A DNA stretch of 64,000 nucleotides from Blastococcus sp. TF02A-26 (GCF_003319125.1 NZ_QOHG01000001.1:62001-126000); one strand, 5' to 3'. Numbered from the stretch's first letter, positions 45,687 through 55,035 are shown. Numbers and translations are program-made. Notes: generated by a model not told the origin, from the letters alone.

Positions 45687-48500
45687 CTACGAGCGCCCCA
45701 CCAAGGTGGCCAGCTCCGTGCGGTTGGCGGCCCCGAGCTTGGCTAGGATGTTGCGGACGTGGCTCTCCACGGTCCGCTCGGAGAGCACGAGCTCCTCGGC
45801 GATCTGCCGGTTGGTCAGCGCGCGCGCCACCAGCGCGGCGATCTCCCGCTCGCGTGCGGTCAGCGGATCGGCCACCCGCGCCGCCCGACCCGCCTGCTCC
45901 GCCAGCGCGGCGGCTTCCCGTTCCGGCCCGGGCATGCCCAGCCGCCGCGCCTCGGCGGCGGCCGCCCGGGCGAGCTCCCCGGCGCGGGCGACGTCCCCGT
46001 CGCCACCGCGGGCGAGCAGGGCGCCGGCGAGCCCGACCCGATCGGAGACGGCGGCCGGGCGTGCGCCCGTCCGGAGGTCGACGGCCAGCGCATCGGTGAA
46101 CCAGTCGATCGCCTCGTCGAGCCGGCCGCGCAGCACCGCCAGGCGGCCCAGCAGCGAGTGCCACGAGCCCTGGCAGTAGACGCCGGCCCCGCCGGCCACC
46201 AGGGGGCGCGGGGCCAGTTGCGCGTGCAGGAGCTCCGCGGCGTCGGCGTCCCCGAAGGCCTCGACCAGCGGCACGAGGTTCAGCGGCACGCCCGAGGAGG
46301 CGACGAAGTCCGGGTCGCTCATCCGCTGCCGGATCTCCTGGTAGCGGACGGCGGCCTCGTCGCGGCGCCCCTCCAGCATGGCGACCAGCGCGCGGGTGAC
46401 GACGACGATCGGCACGTCGCCGGCCCGGTCCAGGGTCCCCACCGCCTTGCCGTCCCACCCGGCCGTGGAGCCGGTGACCAGGGCGTGCTGCATCCCGAAC
46501 GCGCCGGACATGCCGACCAGAGAGAGATCCCCGGCCAGCTCGGTGCGGCCGATGGTCCGGGCCTCGTCGTTCAGCGCGATGGCCTCGGGGAACCGGCCCA
46601 GCAGCGCCGCGACGGACGCGCGCAGCCGCCGGTCGTGCCACCGGACCAAGGGCAGCCGGGTGCGCGCGGCCAGGGCGGAGACCCGGTCCAGCTCGTCGCG
46701 GACGACGTCCATGTCGCCCACCTCCAGGCCGGCGTCGATCCGCCACTTGGCGCCCCAGAGCTCGGCCAGCGGCTGCCCGCTCGCCGCGGCGTGCTCGATC
46801 GCCAGCCGGCCCAGGTCCAGGCGCTCGCCGACCTCCAGCGCCGTGGGCGCGGCCTTCATCCGGGCGCGGACCGCGTCCAGCACCGCCTCGGGGCTGCCGC
46901 ACCGCCGGGCGAGGTCCAGGGCCTCGGCGGCGTGCCCGGCCGCCACCCCGAGGCGTCCGGCGTCGGCCAGCGCGGACGCCGCCTGGGAGAGCAACCGCGA
47001 GCGGAGCTCGGGGGAGGCGTCGGCGTCGAACGCGGCCAGTGCCCGCTCGCACATCCGCACCAGGACCGGCGGGAACCCCGGGGCGTTGACGTCGTGGACG
47101 GCGAGGGCGGCGGCGGCCAGCAGGTCGGTGCGCCCGGCGGCGGCCGCGGCCTCGGAGGCGGCCACGGCGTGCTCGAGGGCGTCGTCGAACCGGCCGGCGC
47201 GGTACTCGGTCGTCGCCAGGTCGACGAGCAGCCCGGCTCGTTCGCCGTCACCGGCGCCCGCCCGGCGGACCGCGTCCAGCGCCGTCGCGAGGAGGCGGGC
47301 GGCCTCCGCGAAGGCGAGCAGCCGCGTCGCGGTGACGGCGGCCCGCCGGGCCCAGCCGGCGGCACGGCGCAGGGAGCCGGGGTCGGACGAGGCCCGCAGC
47401 CAGTGGCCGGCCACCAGTCCGGCCGTCGCGTCGTCGTCCGCGGCCCGGTGCTCGAGCGCCTCGGCGGCGCGGCGGTGCAGCTCCTCGCGGACGCTCGGGA
47501 GGAGGTCGGCGTACACCGCGTCGCGGACGACGGCGTGGGCGAAACGGCGGTGGCCGGGAGCGTCCGGGACGGTGGTGAGGACCCCGGCGCGGACCGCGGC
47601 GTCCAGGCCGGCGGTCACCTCCGGCGCCGGGTGGCCCGTCACGGTGGTGAGCAGGCCGGCGTCGAGCTCCTCCCCGAGCACCGCCGCCGCGTCGAGCAGG
47701 TCGAGGGCGGCCGGTGGGAGGGCGGTCAGCGTCGTCCGGACCAGCGCGCGCAGCTCGTCGTGCCCGCCGGCCGTGCTCCCGGCCGCCGGTGCCCGCGCGA
47801 CCGCCCGCAGGTAGAGCGGGACCCCGCCGCTGCGCCGGTGCACCGATCGCACGACGTCCGCGGTCCGTGCGTCCGTCGCGAGATAGGCACGGACGTCGTC
47901 CTCGGTGAGCGGCGGCAGCCGCAGCGTCCGGACGCCGGGCTCGCGCAGCAACTCCGGCAGCGCGGTGTCGAGCGCCCGGCCGGCCGGGTCGCGGTGGGTG
48001 CCCACGACGAGCAGCCGGGACCGCGGCAGGTCCCCGGCGAGGTGCCGGAGGAGGCGCAGCGAGGACTCGTCGGCCCAGTGCAGGTCCTCCAGGACGACGA
48101 CGAGACCGGCCGGGGCGGCGCACTCGACGAGGGCGTCGGCGGTGGCGCTCGCCAGCCGGAACCGCGCGGCGTCGGGATCGGCGCCCTCCCCGGCCCGGTC
48201 GACCTCGGCCAGGGCGCCGGCCACCGCCGCCCCGACCGCGGGCAGCGCGCGCAGCACCCGCCGCCACGGCCACAGCGGAGGGGCGCCGGGGTCGTCGACG
48301 CACCGGCCCCACGCCGCCGCGACCGGCGCACCCGCGAGCGCCTCCTCCACGGTGCGCGTCTTGCCGATGCCCGCAGGCCCCGCCACCAGGACCAGCCCGC
48401 CGGCGCCGTCGGCGGCCGTGGCGATCCGGGCGGTCAGCTCCGCCAGCTCGGCCCGGCGCCCGACGAAGGGGCTCCCGGAGCCGGCCGTCGGCGTGGACAT
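45687..48500 (-). CDS. Large LuxR-family ATPase regulator (LAL/AAA type)
   Basis: The 937-residue protein has an N-terminal ATPase ('FVGRRAELAELTARI', Walker A GPAGIGKT, Walker B 'LVVVLEDLHWADESSLRLL'), a long helical repeat region of TPR type (about 350-860), and a C-terminal LuxR helix-turn-helix ('LTAREREIAALVARALTNRQ', 'ERTVESHVRNILAKLG'). Such LAL/MalT-like proteins activate nearby genes on sensing a ligand. The ATG at 48500 fits the FVGR start. It is divergent from a three-gene set, which is the most likely target. It lies in the segment separating hemY from hemQ. Confidence 0.9.
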   Translation of the reverse strand: MSTPTAGSGSPFVGRRAELAELTARIATAADGAGGLVLVAGPAGIGKTRTVEEALAGAPVAAAWGRCVDDPGAPPLWPWRRVLRALPAVGAAVAGALAEVDRAGEGADPDAARFRLASATADALVECAAPAGLVVVLEDLHWADESSLRLLRHLAGDLPRSRLLVVGTHRDPAGRALDTALPELLREPGVRTLRLPPLTEDDVRAYLATDARTADVVRSVHRRSGGVPLYLRAVARAPAAGSTAGGHDELRALVRTTLTALPPAALDLLDAAAVLGEELDAGLLTTVTGHPAPEVTAGLDAAVRAGVLTTVPDAPGHRRFAHAVVRDAVYADLLPSVREELHRRAAEALEHRAADDDATAGLVAGHWLRASSDPGSLRRAAGWARRAAVTATRLLAFAEAARLLATALDAVRRAGAGDGERAGLLVDLATTEYRAGRFDDALEHAVAASEAAAAAGRTDLLAAAALAVHDVNAPGFPPVLVRMCERALAAFDADASPELRSRLLSQAASALADAGRLGVAAGHAAEALDLARRCGSPEAVLDAVRARMKAAPTALEVGERLDLGRLAIEHAAASGQPLAELWGAKWRIDAGLEVGDMDVVRDELDRVSALAARTRLPLVRWHDRRLRASVAALLGRFPEAIALNDEARTIGRTELAGDLSLVGMSGAFGMQHALVTGSTAGWDGKAVGTLDRAGDVPIVVVTRALVAMLEGRRDEAAVRYQEIRQRMSDPDFVASSGVPLNLVPLVEAFGDADAAELLHAQLAPRPLVAGGAGVYCQGSWHSLLGRLAVLRGRLDEAIDWFTDALAVDLRTGARPAAVSDRVGLAGALLARGGDGDVARAGELARAAAAEARRLGMPGPEREAAALAEQAGRAARVADPLTAREREIAALVARALTNRQIAEELVLSERTVESHVRNILAKLGAANRTELATLVGRS

Positions 48501-48666
48501 GGCGCGGAGTATCCGCGCGGAGGGGCCCGCCGGGAACGGTGCCGGGCGCCCCCGGGCGCAGGTGCGTACCGGGGTCCCGTGGTTCCACGGATGTCCCGAC
48601 GGCGCCGCCGCCGGATCGTCCTCCGCGCCGGGACCGGAACCGCCGGTCCCCGGAGGGAGGGATCCC

Positions 48667-49203
48667 ATGCACGCCACCATCCGCGCGGTTGACGTGGCCG
48701 CGACCGCCGCCACGACCGGCGACGGCGACCCGCTGGGCACCGTCGTCCTCGCCTCCTCCGACGGACCGGGCGGGACGCGCCTGGACCTCTGGCCGGACGC
48801 GGCGTCCGCCGCGCGGACCGGAGCCGACCGCGTCTACCGGGTGACCGACGTGATGCACGGCCTCGCCGCCGGACGCCGGCCGCTGTTCGCGCAGGTCACC
48901 TGGATCAACGGGGACGGCGACCCCGCCCGGGCCGACGCCGCGGAGTACGCCGGTCGGCACCGGATCCGGCCCGCCGTCCACGGGATCGAGGGCGTCGTGG
49001 AGGTGCTGGTCCTGCGCAGCGACGACCACCGGGTCGTGGTGGTCGGTCTGGCCACCGGCCGGGAGACGCACCAGGAGGTCCAGCGCACGATCATGGCGAC
49101 GGCGCTGCTGCCGGACGAGGACCCGGCCCTGCTGACCGGCGCCGACCGGATCGACCTCGTCCGCGTGCTCTCCGCCGAGCTGCCGACGGCGGTGCGGTCG
49201 TGA
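48667..49203 (+). CDS. Hypothetical protein, possibly dimeric alpha/beta-barrel fold
   Basis: The 178-residue protein starts at an ATG behind GGAGGGAGGG. Sequence such as 'PLFAQVTWINGDGDPARADA' and 'GIEGVVEVLVLRSDDHRVVV' resembles dimeric alpha/beta barrels of the antibiotic-biosynthesis monooxygenase or stress-response type, but I cannot assign a family. It is divergent from the LuxR regulator and overlaps the YceI gene by four bases (GTGA), so these two form an operon probably under that regulator. Confidence 0.75.
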   Translation: MHATIRAVDVAATAATTGDGDPLGTVVLASSDGPGGTRLDLWPDAASAARTGADRVYRVTDVMHGLAAGRRPLFAQVTWINGDGDPARADAAEYAGRHRIRPAVHGIEGVVEVLVLRSDDHRVVVVGLATGRETHQEVQRTIMATALLPDEDPALLTGADRIDLVRVLSAELPTAVRS

Positions 49204-49814
49204 CCGCCGGCCCGCGGATGGCCGCCGGGACGTGGTCGGTCTCCGACTCCCGGACCCGTCTCGGGTTCGCCGTCGGCAACCTCGGCCGCACCGTGCACGG
49301 CTCGCTGCCGTGCAGCTGGGGCGACGTCGTCGTCGACGGATCGGGCGCCCCGGTGCGCGCCTCCGTCGGGATCGACCTGCGGGGCGTCGCCACCGGCATC
49401 GCCCGGCGCGACGCCGACCTGTGCCGCCCCCGCTTCCTCAACGCGGAGCGCCACCCGACGATGACCTGGACGGCGGAGCGGTTCACCCCCGACGCCGACG
49501 GCGGGTGGACCGCCGAGGGGACGCTGTCGCTGCGCGGGACGAGCGCGCCCCTGACGGTCACCGGCCGCGTCGAGAGCGCCGACCCCGCCGGCGGCTGGGC
49601 GCGGCTGCGGGGGGCGGCCGTGCTCGACCGCACCGCCGTCGGCATCCGGGTGCCCGCCGTGCTCGTCGGCCGGTCGGTCCACATCACGATCGACGCCTGG
49701 CTCAGCCCGGTCGGGGCGGGACGGGGGATCGGCGGGTCGTCCTCCGTCGCGGCGGACGGGACCGCGGCGCCGCACGTCCGGTCCGGGATGGTCGCCCCCC
49801 TCACGGTTCTCTGA
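49200..49814 (+). CDS. YceI family protein
   Basis: The 204-residue protein begins with the YceI pattern 'GTWSVSDSRTRLGFAVGNLG', then 'IARRDADLCRPRFLNAERHP', and 'LTVTGRVES' followed by the closing strands. YceI proteins form lipocalin-like barrels that bind long polyisoprenoid or amide lipids. No signal peptide is visible, so it is probably cytoplasmic. The last part is a Ser/Ala-rich tail. The GTG overlaps the previous gene's stop. Confidence 0.88.
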   Translation: MTAGPRMAAGTWSVSDSRTRLGFAVGNLGRTVHGSLPCSWGDVVVDGSGAPVRASVGIDLRGVATGIARRDADLCRPRFLNAERHPTMTWTAERFTPDADGGWTAEGTLSLRGTSAPLTVTGRVESADPAGGWARLRGAAVLDRTAVGIRVPAVLVGRSVHITIDAWLSPVGAGRGIGGSSSVAADGTAAPHVRSGMVAPLTVL

Positions 49815-49884
49815 CCTGCGGTGGCGGGGTCGGGCGGACTCCCGCCGGCTTGCCCTCCCCGCCGCCGCCCACCAGGGTCGGGGG

Positions 49885-50856
49885 ATGCCCGGAACCCTGT
49901 CGCGGGGGCTGGTCGCGGGCGCGGCCGGCACCACCGTCCTGAACGCCGTCACGTACCTCGACATGGTCCTGCGGGGTCGCCCGGCCAGCACCACGCCGGA
50001 GCGGACCGTCGACGCGATCGCATCGGCCACCGGGGTGGAGGTGCCGGGCCGCGGGCAGGTCCGCGAGAGCCGCCGCACCGCCCTCGGGGCGCTGGCCGGG
50101 ATCGGGACCGGGCTGGGGACCGGCGTGCTCGCCAGCGCGGCGCGCTCCGCGGGGATCCGGCTCTCCGGTCCCGTGGGCGCCGTCGTCACCGGGGCCGCCG
50201 CGATGGCGGCCAGCGACGTCCCGGCCACGCTGCTGGGGGTCGGCGACCCGCGGACCTGGAGCCGCACCGACTGGCTGGCGGACGCCGTTCCGCACCTGGC
50301 CTACGGCGCGACGGTGCACGCGGTCGTCCGGTCCGTCCCGACCGACCGGGAGCGGGCGGTCCCGCGCGCCGCGGCGAGCGCCGGCCTGACCGTCCGCTCG
50401 GCCCTGCTCGGCGTGGCGGCCGGCAGTCGCAGCGCGCTGGGGTTCGCGGCACCGGCGCTGACCGCCCCCACCAAGCCCGGCCGGCTGGGCAGCAGTTCCG
50501 TGCCGGCCCGTCTCCTCGGCGCCGCCGCGCTCGTCGGTGAGCTCGTGGCCGACAAGTCCCCCGACGCGCCGGACCGAACCGGCGCCGCGGGACTGGCCCC
50601 ACGGCTGGCCGGTGCCGCCGCGGGCGCGACCCGGCTGGCCGAGCGCGAGCGGGCCAACGCCGCGCTCCCGGCCGCCGCTGCGACGACGGGTGCCCTGGCG
50701 GGCGCGTTCGGCGGCCTGGCCTGGCGCCGCTGGGCGGCGGACCGGCTGCCCGCCTGGCAGGCCGCCGTGCTGGAGGACGGCGTGGCGCTGACCCTCGCCG
50801 CCCTCGCCTGCGTGCCCGGCCGGAACCGCCGTCCGCTGGCCGTCGTGCCCCGCTGA
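49885..50856 (+). CDS. Ala-rich membrane protein with DUF4126-like C-terminal part
   Basis: The 323-residue protein has several Ala/Gly-rich hydrophobic segments. The first half ('LVAGAAGTTVLNAVTYLDMV', 'GPVGAVVTGAAAMAASDVPA') looks like a small membrane unit. The second half has 'LLGVAAGSRSALGFAAPAL', 'PARLLGAAALVGELVADK' and 'TGALAGAFGGLAWRRW', resembling DUF4126 proteins. Function unknown. The ATG lies 71 bases after the YceI gene. The family call is tentative. Confidence 0.7.
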   Translation: MPGTLSRGLVAGAAGTTVLNAVTYLDMVLRGRPASTTPERTVDAIASATGVEVPGRGQVRESRRTALGALAGIGTGLGTGVLASAARSAGIRLSGPVGAVVTGAAAMAASDVPATLLGVGDPRTWSRTDWLADAVPHLAYGATVHAVVRSVPTDRERAVPRAAASAGLTVRSALLGVAAGSRSALGFAAPALTAPTKPGRLGSSSVPARLLGAAALVGELVADKSPDAPDRTGAAGLAPRLAGAAAGATRLAERERANAALPAAAATTGALAGAFGGLAWRRWAADRLPAWQAAVLEDGVALTLAALACVPGRNRRPLAVVPR

Positions 50857-50894
50857 CCGGGCATCCCCGGACCCCCGCCGCTGTTGCAGACGGG

Positions 50895-51062
50895 GTGAGC
50901 ACCACGCACGACCGATCCGTCCCGACGACCACCACCGACCCCCGCCGGCCTCCTCGCTGCCTCCGCCACCGCGTGTGGATGGCCGCGTGCGGTGACTGCC
51001 GCGACGCCCACCGGGAGCTGCTGACCGATCCCCGGCGGGTGCGGGAGAGAATGGGCGCATGA
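50895..51062 (+). CDS. Small Cys/His-rich protein translationally coupled to hemQ
   Basis: A 55-residue frame starts at GTG 50895 and ends in a TGA that overlaps the hemQ ATG (ATGA). It contains Cys22, His25, Cys32 and Cys35 in '[19 protein letters not shown]', with His39 after the CxxC: a plausible zinc or metal site. The rest is charged. I do not recognise it. The overlap and metal-site pattern support a real gene; its small size and lack of a strong ribosome site (only GGGG before the start) argue for caution. Confidence 0.5.
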   Translation: MSTTHDRSVPTTTTDPRRPPRCLRHRVWMAACGDCRDAHRELLTDPRRVRERMGA

Positions 51063-51775
51063 GCGAGCAGACCGAGCAGAAGAGCATCGGCAAGCGGGCC
51101 AACGAGCTCAACGCCCAGATCCGCTACACGATGTGGTCGGTGTTCCGCCTGACCCGGCCGCTGGCCGACGAGCAGCGCACCGCGCTCGCCGACGAGCTGC
51201 AGGGGCTGTTCGACGAGCTCGCCGGCAAGGACGTCGTCGTCCGCGGCACCTACGACGTTGCCGGCTTCCGGGCCGACGCCGACCTCATGGTGTGGTGGCA
51301 CGCGCCCAGCGCCGAGGTGCTGCAGGAGGCCTACACCCGGCTGCGCCGCACCGGTCTGGGCCGGCACCTGGAGCCGGTGTGGTCGCAGTTCGCCCTGCAC
51401 CGGCCGGCCGAGTTCAACCGCAGCCACATCCCGGCGTTCCTGGCCGACGAGGAGCCGCGGAAGTTCGTCTGCGTCTACCCCTTCGTGCGCTCCTACGAGT
51501 GGTACCTGCTGCCCGACGAGGAGCGGCGGGACATGCTCAAGGAACACGGCATGCAGGCGCGCCCGTACCCCGACGTGCGGGCCAACACGGTCGCCTCGTT
51601 CGCGCTCGGCGACTACGAGTGGATGCTCGCCTTCGAGTGCGACGAGCTGCACCGCATCGTCGACCTGATGCGCGACCTGCGCGCCAGCCGGGCCCGCCGG
51701 CACGTGCGCGAGGAGGTGCCGTTCTACACCGGCGTCCGCAAGTCCGTCGCCGAGCTCGTCACCGACCTGGCGTAG
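51059..51775 (+). CDS. hemQ: Coproheme decarboxylase / haem synthase (HemQ/ChdC)
   Basis: The 238-residue protein belongs to the chlorite-dismutase-like family. It starts '[19 protein letters not shown]', contains '[19 protein letters not shown]' with the active Tyr, and has '[20 protein letters not shown]' with the proximal haem His. It decarboxylates coproheme to haem b, the last step of the coproporphyrin-dependent pathway of Gram-positive bacteria. The ATG is coupled to the small upstream frame. hemE and hemY are 7 kb upstream. It is convergent with msrB through a shared terminator. Confidence 0.95.
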   Translation: MSEQTEQKSIGKRANELNAQIRYTMWSVFRLTRPLADEQRTALADELQGLFDELAGKDVVVRGTYDVAGFRADADLMVWWHAPSAEVLQEAYTRLRRTGLGRHLEPVWSQFALHRPAEFNRSHIPAFLADEEPRKFVCVYPFVRSYEWYLLPDEERRDMLKEHGMQARPYPDVRANTVASFALGDYEWMLAFECDELHRIVDLMRDLRASRARRHVREEVPFYTGVRKSVAELVTDLA

Positions 51776-51776
51776 T

Positions 51777-51815
51777 GGAGTCGCCGGGGAACGGATCCCG
51801 TTCCCCGGCGACTCC
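51777..51815. terminator. Bidirectional terminator between hemQ and msrB
   Basis: GGAGTCGCCGGGGAACGG (51777-51794) and its perfect complement at 51798-51815 form an 18-base stem with an ATC loop. It begins one base after the hemQ stop and ends two bases before the msrB stop, so it can serve both convergent genes. Confidence 0.92.
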
Positions 51816-51817
51816 GA

Positions 51818-52237
51818 TCAGGCCCGGGGCCGCAGCCGGACGGAGACGCTGTTGATGCAGTAGCGGTCGCCGGTGGGGGTCTGCGGGGCGTCGGCGAAGA
51901 CGTGCCCGAGGTGGCTGTGGCAGGTGCCGCAGAGCACCTCGGTGCGGACCATCCCGTAGGAGCGGTCCTCGCGGAGGACGACGTTGTCCGCGGCGGTCGG
52001 CTCGTAGAACGACGGCCACCCGCAGTGGCTGTCGAACTTGGTCTCCGACGTGAACAGGTCGGCTCCGCAGGCCCGGCAGGTGTAGACGCCTTCGGTCTTC
52101 GTGTCGACGTACTCACCGGTCCACGCCCGCTCGGTGCCGGCCTGGCGCAGCACCGCGTACTCCTCGGCGGAGAGCTGCTCGCGCCACTCGGCGTCGCTCT
52201 TGGTGACCTTCGGCTGCTGCTCCGCGGACGTCGTCAT
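51818..52237 (-). CDS. msrB: Peptide-methionine (R)-S-oxide reductase
   Basis: The 139-residue enzyme reduces methionine-R-sulfoxide in proteins. It has both zinc knuckles (CRACGA and CGTCHSHLGH), the 'FDSHCGWPSFYEP' substrate region, and the catalytic Cys in RYCINSVSVRL. The start is taken as the ATG at 52237, as in relatives, although GGAGG lies unusually close to it; a GTG at 52264 is possible. It is convergent with hemQ. Confidence 0.94.
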   Translation of the reverse strand: MTTSAEQQPKVTKSDAEWREQLSAEEYAVLRQAGTERAWTGEYVDTKTEGVYTCRACGADLFTSETKFDSHCGWPSFYEPTAADNVVLREDRSYGMVRTEVLCGTCHSHLGHVFADAPQTPTGDRYCINSVSVRLRPRA

Positions 52238-52270
52238 GCCTCCACGGTACGGCGGTGGCGCCACCCGCGG

Positions 52271-52927
52271 TCAGCGTCCGAGGCCGGCCTCGCGGGCCCG
52301 GACGATGGCCTGCGCCCGGTCGGTGACCTGCAGCTTCGTGAGCACGTTGGACACGTTGTTGCGGACCGTCTTCGGGGACAGGAACAGCGCCGCGGCGATC
52401 TGGGCGTTGGAGCGGCCGGCGGCCACGAGGTCCAGCACCTCCCGCTCCCGGGCGGTCAGCTGCGGGAACGCGGCGTCGGGACCGCTCGGGCGGGCCGCGA
52501 AGAACTCGGCGATCCGCCGCGCGAGCGACGCGCCGAAGACCGCTCCGCCGGCCGCGACGGTGGTGATCGCGCGGACGACCTCCTCCTGGTCGGCGCCCTT
52601 GAGCAGGTAGCCGCGGGCCCCGGCGCGCACGGCGGCGAAGACGGTGCCGTCGTCCTCGCTCATGGTCAGCACCACGACGCCGACCGACGGGCTCTCGGCG
52701 GTGATCCGCCGGGTCGCCTCGATCCCGTCGAGCACCGGCATCTGCACGTCCATGACGACGACGTCGGGCTGCTCCTCCAGGGCCATCGTCACGGCGGTCG
52801 CCCCGTCGGCGGCCGTGCCGACGACGTCCAGGCCGGGCACGGAGCCCAGCAGCACCGCCAGTCCGTCGCGGTAGACCGGGTGGTCGTCGACGACCAGCAC
52901 CCGCAGCGGCTCGTCGGCCTCGCTCAT
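52271..52927 (-). CDS. NarL/LuxR-family response regulator
   Basis: The 218-residue protein has a receiver domain ('RVLVVDDHPVYRDGLAVLLG', phosphoacceptor Asp in VVMDVQMPVLDG, Thr and Lys in LTMSED and LLKGAD) and a C-terminal LuxR helix-turn-helix ('LTAREREVLDLVAAGRSNAQ', 'KTVRNNVSNVLTKLQVTDR'). It is the partner of the sensor kinase encoded just upstream; their ends overlap by four bases (ATGA). Confidence 0.94.
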   Translation of the reverse strand: MSEADEPLRVLVVDDHPVYRDGLAVLLGSVPGLDVVGTAADGATAVTMALEEQPDVVVMDVQMPVLDGIEATRRITAESPSVGVVVLTMSEDDGTVFAAVRAGARGYLLKGADQEEVVRAITTVAAGGAVFGASLARRIAEFFAARPSGPDAAFPQLTAREREVLDLVAAGRSNAQIAAALFLSPKTVRNNVSNVLTKLQVTDRAQAIVRAREAGLGR

Positions 52928-55035
52928 CCCAGAACCCCTCCTCCGACGGGCAGCTCCGCCCGCACCACGGTCCCGCCCTCCGGCGGGCAGGTGACCGAGC
53001 ACCGGCCACCCAGCTCCGCCGCGCGCTCGCGCAGCGAGACCAGCCCCACCCCTGCCGGGGCGGCCGGCTCGATGCCGACGCCGTCGTCGGCGACGGTCAC
53101 CACGAGCCGGCCGCCGTCGCACGCGAGGCAGACCCGCACCGCTCCGGCGCGGGCGTGCCGCGCGACGTTGGCCAGCGCCTCGGACGCGATCCGGTAGGCG
53201 GCCACCTCGACGGCGGCGGGCAGGCCGACGGTGCCAGGGCCGGCCTCGACCGTGACGGCCACGCCCGGCGCGAGCAGCCGCTCGGCCTGCTGACGCACGG
53301 CACCGGCCAGGCCGAGGTCGTCCAGGGCCGGCGGGCGCAGGTCGTGCACCAGCCGGCGGACGTCGGCCAGTGCCGCCGCCACGTCGTCGCGTGCCTGGCG
53401 CAGCACCGAGTCCGCGTCGTCCGGTCTGGTCCGCGCCAGGTTGCGGGCGGTGTCGATGCGCAGGACGACGGCGCCGAGGCTCGGTCCCAGCCCGTCGTGC
53501 AGGTCCCGGCGCAGCCGACGCCGCTCCTCCTCGCGGGCGGTCACCAGCTGCTCCCGGCTGGCCTGCAGCTGCGCGGCGAGCGCGCTGGCCCGTGCCGCGG
53601 CGGCGGCCTGGCGGACGACGTCGGCGAGCAGCCGCTCGTCCCGGGTGACCAGCTGCGCGCGCACGCCGTCCCGGGGGAGCAGCAGCCGGCCGACCTGCTC
53701 GCCGCGGTAGGCGATCGGCAGGGACTGGACCGCGGACGGCCTCGTGCCGTGCTCGGCGACGAGGTGCCGACCGCCGGCGGACTCGACCTCGACGCCGACG
53801 TAGGGGGACCGGAATGCCTCGGCCACCGCCGCCGCGACGGCCATGAGCTGCTCGTCGGTCCCGTCGCTGCGCTCCAGCCGCTCCGCCAGGCCCGAGACCA
53901 CCCGGTAGGGGTCCTCCCGCTCGCCGAGCACCCAGCGGCGCACGATCCGCCACAGCGCCGACCGCAGCGGTACGTACAGGGCGGCGACCAGGAGGAGCGT
54001 GAGCAAGGTGGCGTCCCGCTCGCCGAGCCGGTCGCCGACCAGCGCACCGACCCCGGCCAGCACGGCGAGGTCCAGCAGGACCACCCCGGCCGCCAGCCCG
54101 CCGTAGACCAGCGTCCCGCCCAGCAGCCGGTCGATGTCGACGATCCGGGGACGCAGGATGCCGAGGGTGACCGCCAGCCCGGTCAGGCCGACGGCGAGGG
54201 GCAGGTCGTAGCCGAGGGTGGAGGCGGGGAAGAGGACCGCGGTGAGCATGACCAGCCCGTCCACGGCGCCGGCCCACAGCAGCCACCGCATCCGCCGGCG
54301 GTCGTCCCCGGACGCCTCTCGCAGGCGGTGGACCACGACCGCCACGGGCAGGAGGACGCCGAGCACCCCCAGGGGGAAGGCGAGCTCGAGCAGGGGGAGG
54401 AGCAGCCCCTCCGGCAGCGGCAGGCTGGTGGGGTCCAGGTCGAGCGACCGGTAGATCGCCGGGACGGGCTCGCCGGACCGGCGTTCGGCGATCGCCGACG
54501 GCGTGATGAGCAGGAGCACCGGCAGCAGGGCGGCGCAGGCGATCCCGGCGTACGACACCGTGCGCCACCGGCCCGAGGGGAGCCGGCCGTCGGGGTAGAG
54601 CAGGAGCAGCAACGGCAGGCACAGCAGCAGCCAGGCGCCCAGCCGGGACACGAACCAGAAGGCGGCCGAGGCGCCCGGCAACGCCGGATCGCTCTGCACG
54701 GCGTAGGTCAGCCAGGACGACGCGAGTCCGTCCAGGGCCCAGAACAGGCCGGTCCCGGCCACGACCCACGAGACGGCGTTGCGCCGCGCGCGGTGCAGGA
54801 GCAGGGCGCCCGGCACGGCGAGCAGCAGGCCGGGCAGGGCGATCTCCCAGCCGGGGCCGGACTCGGCGACGACCCGCGCGGCCTCGGGCGTGGCCACGTC
54901 CAGGGCGATGGTGCCGGCCGCGGCGAGCAACGTCGCCGCCATCGAGGCCCAGCCCAGCACCGGGGCGACGCGGCCGGAGGTGGCCGTCGGAGCGGCGGCA
55001 GCGGGCGTCGCCGCCTGCCGATCCCGCACCGCCAC
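52924..55035 (-). CDS. NarL-type sensor histidine kinase with multi-helix membrane sensor
   Basis: The protein of about 703 residues has about ten membrane helices (residues 20-360), a GAF-like cytoplasmic part (about 385-500), the HisKA_3 phosphorylation site RRDLHDGLGPSLGA with its His, and a HATPase ending 'VTVADDGVGIEP' and 'GVGLVSLRERAAELGG'. It phosphorylates the regulator encoded immediately downstream. I chose the GTG at 55035; another at 55029 is possible. It is divergent from a membrane-protein gene. The signal sensed is unknown. Confidence 0.9.
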   Translation of the reverse strand: MAVRDRQAATPAAAAPTATSGRVAPVLGWASMAATLLAAAGTIALDVATPEAARVVAESGPGWEIALPGLLLAVPGALLLHRARRNAVSWVVAGTGLFWALDGLASSWLTYAVQSDPALPGASAAFWFVSRLGAWLLLCLPLLLLLYPDGRLPSGRWRTVSYAGIACAALLPVLLLITPSAIAERRSGEPVPAIYRSLDLDPTSLPLPEGLLLPLLELAFPLGVLGVLLPVAVVVHRLREASGDDRRRMRWLLWAGAVDGLVMLTAVLFPASTLGYDLPLAVGLTGLAVTLGILRPRIVDIDRLLGGTLVYGGLAAGVVLLDLAVLAGVGALVGDRLGERDATLLTLLLVAALYVPLRSALWRIVRRWVLGEREDPYRVVSGLAERLERSDGTDEQLMAVAAAVAEAFRSPYVGVEVESAGGRHLVAEHGTRPSAVQSLPIAYRGEQVGRLLLPRDGVRAQLVTRDERLLADVVRQAAAAARASALAAQLQASREQLVTAREEERRRLRRDLHDGLGPSLGAVVLRIDTARNLARTRPDDADSVLRQARDDVAAALADVRRLVHDLRPPALDDLGLAGAVRQQAERLLAPGVAVTVEAGPGTVGLPAAVEVAAYRIASEALANVARHARAGAVRVCLACDGGRLVVTVADDGVGIEPAAPAGVGLVSLRERAAELGGRCSVTCPPEGGTVVRAELPVGGGVLG

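Noticed and set aside
45759-48692. Plus-strand frame of nearly 1000 codons opposite the LuxR regulator
   Set aside because: Shadow of the real minus-strand gene, with no conserved motifs.
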